A stretch of 64,000 nt of DNA, taken from assembly GCF_013401995.1 (NCBI RefSeq), contig NZ_JACBJI010000002.1, positions 310,001 to 374,000 on the forward strand, read 5' to 3'. Position numbers and translations under genes: made by a program. This document shows positions 63,401 to 64,000 of the stretch, one piece after another (position 1 is the first letter of the stretch; the number at the start of each line of letters is the position of its first letter). The notes below the pieces were generated by a model. That model did not search any database. It saw only the letters and a list, made by a program, of their open reading frames with translations, and was not told where the DNA came from. This DNA is from Flavobacterium agri. Lineage in GTDB: Bacteria > Bacteroidota > Bacteroidia > Flavobacteriales > Flavobacteriaceae.

Positions 63401-63434
63401 AAAAGTATTGGCCGCACAAGCCGAAAACAAATGA
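60417..63434 (+). CDS. Secreted tail-fibre-like protein with S74 chaperone domain (B)
   Basis: 1,005 residues from ATG 60417 (MKKVTLWAFLLLCFPIYAQI), chosen for its signal peptide; the frame to 60147 runs through the repeats. Residues 20-102 and 329-411 are two copies of one module (LIPRVALTS; PGFYFWNGTKW in one, PGFYYWNGTKW in the other). Between and after them are head-type repeats of the NTAIGxxAL kind and an inserted beta-sandwich (about 415-560). The C-terminal S74 domain has autocleavage motif S868-D-G-R-L-K and ESAVGFIAQEVREIFPEAVG. It ends in a coiled coil (ILKNENADLKAQIELMKSVM). It is related to protein A, on the other side of the LytS/LytTR genes. Confidence 0.88.
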   Translation: MKKVTLWAFLLLCFPIYAQIGINTITPNAMFEVNATDQGVLIPRVALTSALVSAPVVNPQGGALSVSTLIYNTATAGVSPNNVVPGFYFWNGTKWTALNSDLTGWSTTGNLGTSSTVNFIGTRDNQDVIFKRSNQRAGFLGQSNTSFGLRTLPTSGISTNNSAFGLEALFSNTTGEENSAIGNKALFSNISGDYNTAMGVEALTANSTGDYNTAIGRRALRSSVSGIANTALGYHALDSNTGDFNTAVGSIAFANGSGDGNTAIGRSALEQTSGSNNVAVGHKAAELLNSGSNNIAIGANTSLSSTTVSNELNIGNTVFGKIGATEKAIGININTPKAMLEVNSSNSGILIPRVALTSTTVAAPVTNPQTGALAESTMVYNTAMAGTSPDNVKPGFYYWNGTKWARFDSDGEKQPHFYTADATTLAPVATTMQAMPDMTVTFTPKQSVVFVNFSASGFSTTTACGNFSIFFQIHVNGVAVRSWQTPTEDVLNASTNRPSWDTTLSVPVSVTEGIPQTVSILWGTPGCNAGLNPVGTSVIAFSGFTYGALRTLTIIDPAGGSGVTGTPPVTASSWAVSGNSGLTAASNFIGTIDNADVVFKRNNMNSGRISLTNTAFGSESLITNSGGGNSAYGSEALADNVSGGSNTAIGARTMVSNDSGNFNVAVGREALLTNFTGNRNTAVGFSAMSAATQGQNNTALGNEAETSGVLTNATAIGSNALVSTSNSLVLGSISGTNSATADVNVGIGTTAPERALHISRGDSGGTPSVNTVLAMENDGPTFAQIMSPSTSESGYLFGTEVGSVRGGIVFNSPGLLEGIGFRSGGNTFRMGLTAAGDLGIGTATPGGQFELSLNEGRKPLSSAWTIPSDGRLKNIDGLYEKGLGEISRLKTVRYHYKNVPDKTFADEVLRESAVGFIAQEVREIFPEAVGVDRDGYLNFNMHPILVASVNALRQLDEKQKAITSEIEILKNENADLKAQIELMKSVMAEQSDMIRKVLAAQAENK

Positions 63435-63476
63435 TAAATGTGAGCGGTCAGTTGGTGGTATGCTGACGCCGCATGT

Positions 63477-63507
63477 AAATCCTCTTCATCAAGAAGGGGA
63501 TTTTTTT
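63477..63507 (+). terminator. Rho-independent terminator
   Basis: AAATCCTCTTC (63477-63487) and GAAGGGGATTT (63493-63503) form an 11-bp stem with one wobble, followed by T. It ends S74 gene B. Confidence 0.85.
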
Positions 63508-63528
63508 ATGGATATGATCGCTTCAATA

Positions 63529-63550
63529 ACTTGTGATTTAAGTCACAGGT
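63529..63550. promoter_or_regulatory. Palindromic operator candidate upstream of mdaB
   Basis: AC-T-TGTGA-TTTAAG-TCACA-G-GT: the inner TGTGA-N6-TCACA is a perfect inverted repeat, and AC/GT extend it. It is 44 bases before ATG 63594, where the -33 region would be for a weak -7 box GAATTTTG (63570-63577). Confidence 0.5.
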
Positions 63551-63593
63551 ACGCCTTTCGTATCTGACGGAATTTTGCCCGAAAGATTTCATC

Positions 63594-64000
63594 ATGCAAA
63601 AAATATTCATCATCAACGGCGCACACGCATTCGCGCATTCTGGCGCCAAATTCAACAAGACGATCCTGGAATGGGACAAAGAATTCTTTACGCAACAGAA
63701 CGGTTTCGAAGCGAAATTCACCGATATCGGAGAGTCTTACGACCTCGAACAAGAAGTGGCCAAGTTCGTTTGGGCCGACACGATCATCTATCACACACCG
63801 GTTTGGTGGTTCTCGTTGCCGCACGAATTCAAGACGTATCTCGACAAGGTTTTCACGGCCGGACATCGCAACGGTTTGTATTACAGCGACGGTCGCAAAC
63901 AAGAAAATCCGGCGATCAATTACGGAACGGGCGGCTCCATGCACGGACGCGATTATATGCTCACCACGACCTGGAACGCGCCTCAAACCGCATTCACGCT
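63594..64000 (+). CDS. mdaB: NAD(P)H-dependent quinone reductase, MdaB-like (5' part)
   Basis: Starts at ATG 63594 (MQKIFIINGAHAFAHSGAKF) and runs off the window edge after about 135 residues. The flavodoxin-like fold with FMN/quinone-site stretches is shown by WADTIIYHTPVWWFSLPHEF, KTYLDKVFTAGHRNGLYYSD and YGTGGSMHGRDYMLTTTWNA, all close to MdaB (modulator of drug activity B). It reduces quinones by two electrons and protects against oxidative or electrophile stress. Close family relatives usually have about 190-200 residues, so some 60 are missing at the right edge. Confidence 0.92.
   Translation, partial: MQKIFIINGAHAFAHSGAKFNKTILEWDKEFFTQQNGFEAKFTDIGESYDLEQEVAKFVWADTIIYHTPVWWFSLPHEFKTYLDKVFTAGHRNGLYYSDGRKQENPAINYGTGGSMHGRDYMLTTTWNAPQTAFT

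Noticed and set aside
55921..63434. Prophage remnant suggested by S74 tail-fibre domains
   Set aside because: No other phage gene is near, both proteins have signal peptides, and S74 domains are common in secreted Bacteroidota proteins.

Overview
The window comes from a Bacteroidota chromosome, most likely a Flavobacteriaceae member related to Flavobacterium. Supporting signs are many secreted proteins with type IX secretion (T9SS) C-terminal sorting domains of types A and C, Bacteroidota-type promoters (TTG, then about 17-23 bp, then TAnnTTTG), an ECF sigma/FecR/TonB-receptor operon, a GH97 glycosidase and an L25/Ctc ribosomal protein. By eye the base composition is richer in GC than most Flavobacterium, which explains the many long antisense open frames. 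I see no prophage, insertion sequence, plasmid gene or CRISPR array.

Layout. 1-7.4 kb: end of a flippase-like membrane protein, a Crp/Fnr regulator, an SDR oxidoreductase, a frameshifted VOC gene, an esterase-like protein, radA, a GT51 transglycosylase with an AsmA-like N-terminus, and recX. 7.5-17.5 kb: two giant secreted proteins sharing a C-terminal module and type C sorting signal. 17.5-26.8 kb, all minus strand: a JmjC/cupin protein, a BNR-repeat secreted protein, a TPR/LuxR-type regulator, bioB, a membrane protein, and a ribF-HTTM operon. 27-34 kb: three secreted zinc metalloproteases in a row, two of them tandem paralogs. 34-39 kb: AraC regulator, NAD(P)-binding protein, pth, rplY and prs. 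39.0-39.7 kb: tRNA-Leu followed by a tandemly repeated 3'-end/terminator unit and REP-like palindromes. 39.7-45.5 kb: a sigma-54 activator with three GAF-like regions, then a sigma-54-like promoter with a palindromic upstream site, then a redox/detoxification gene group (NmrA-like, pirin, AhpD-like, a 59-residue protein, YCII). 45.5-50.8 kb: an orphan sdhC, a Zn/Cd P-type ATPase, a DUF3828 protein and GH97. 50.9-55.7 kb: small secreted/membrane proteins, a REP pair and an ECF sigma-FecR-TonB receptor operon. 55.9-63.4 kb: two S74 (tail-fibre chaperone) surface proteins enclosing a LytS/LytTR two-component pair, with 21-bp-phased repeats between the regulator and the second S74 gene. 63.6-64 kb: start of an mdaB-like quinone reductase behind a TGTGA-N6-TCACA palindrome.

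The candidates I consider least ordinary are the S74/LytTR locus with its phased repeats, the sigma-54 activator with its adjacent promoter and operon, and two short-palindrome families: one has a constant 12-base loop and changing but complementary arms, the other is the tRNA 3'-end/terminator tandem repeat. All functional statements are inferred from sequence reading; no database search was run.
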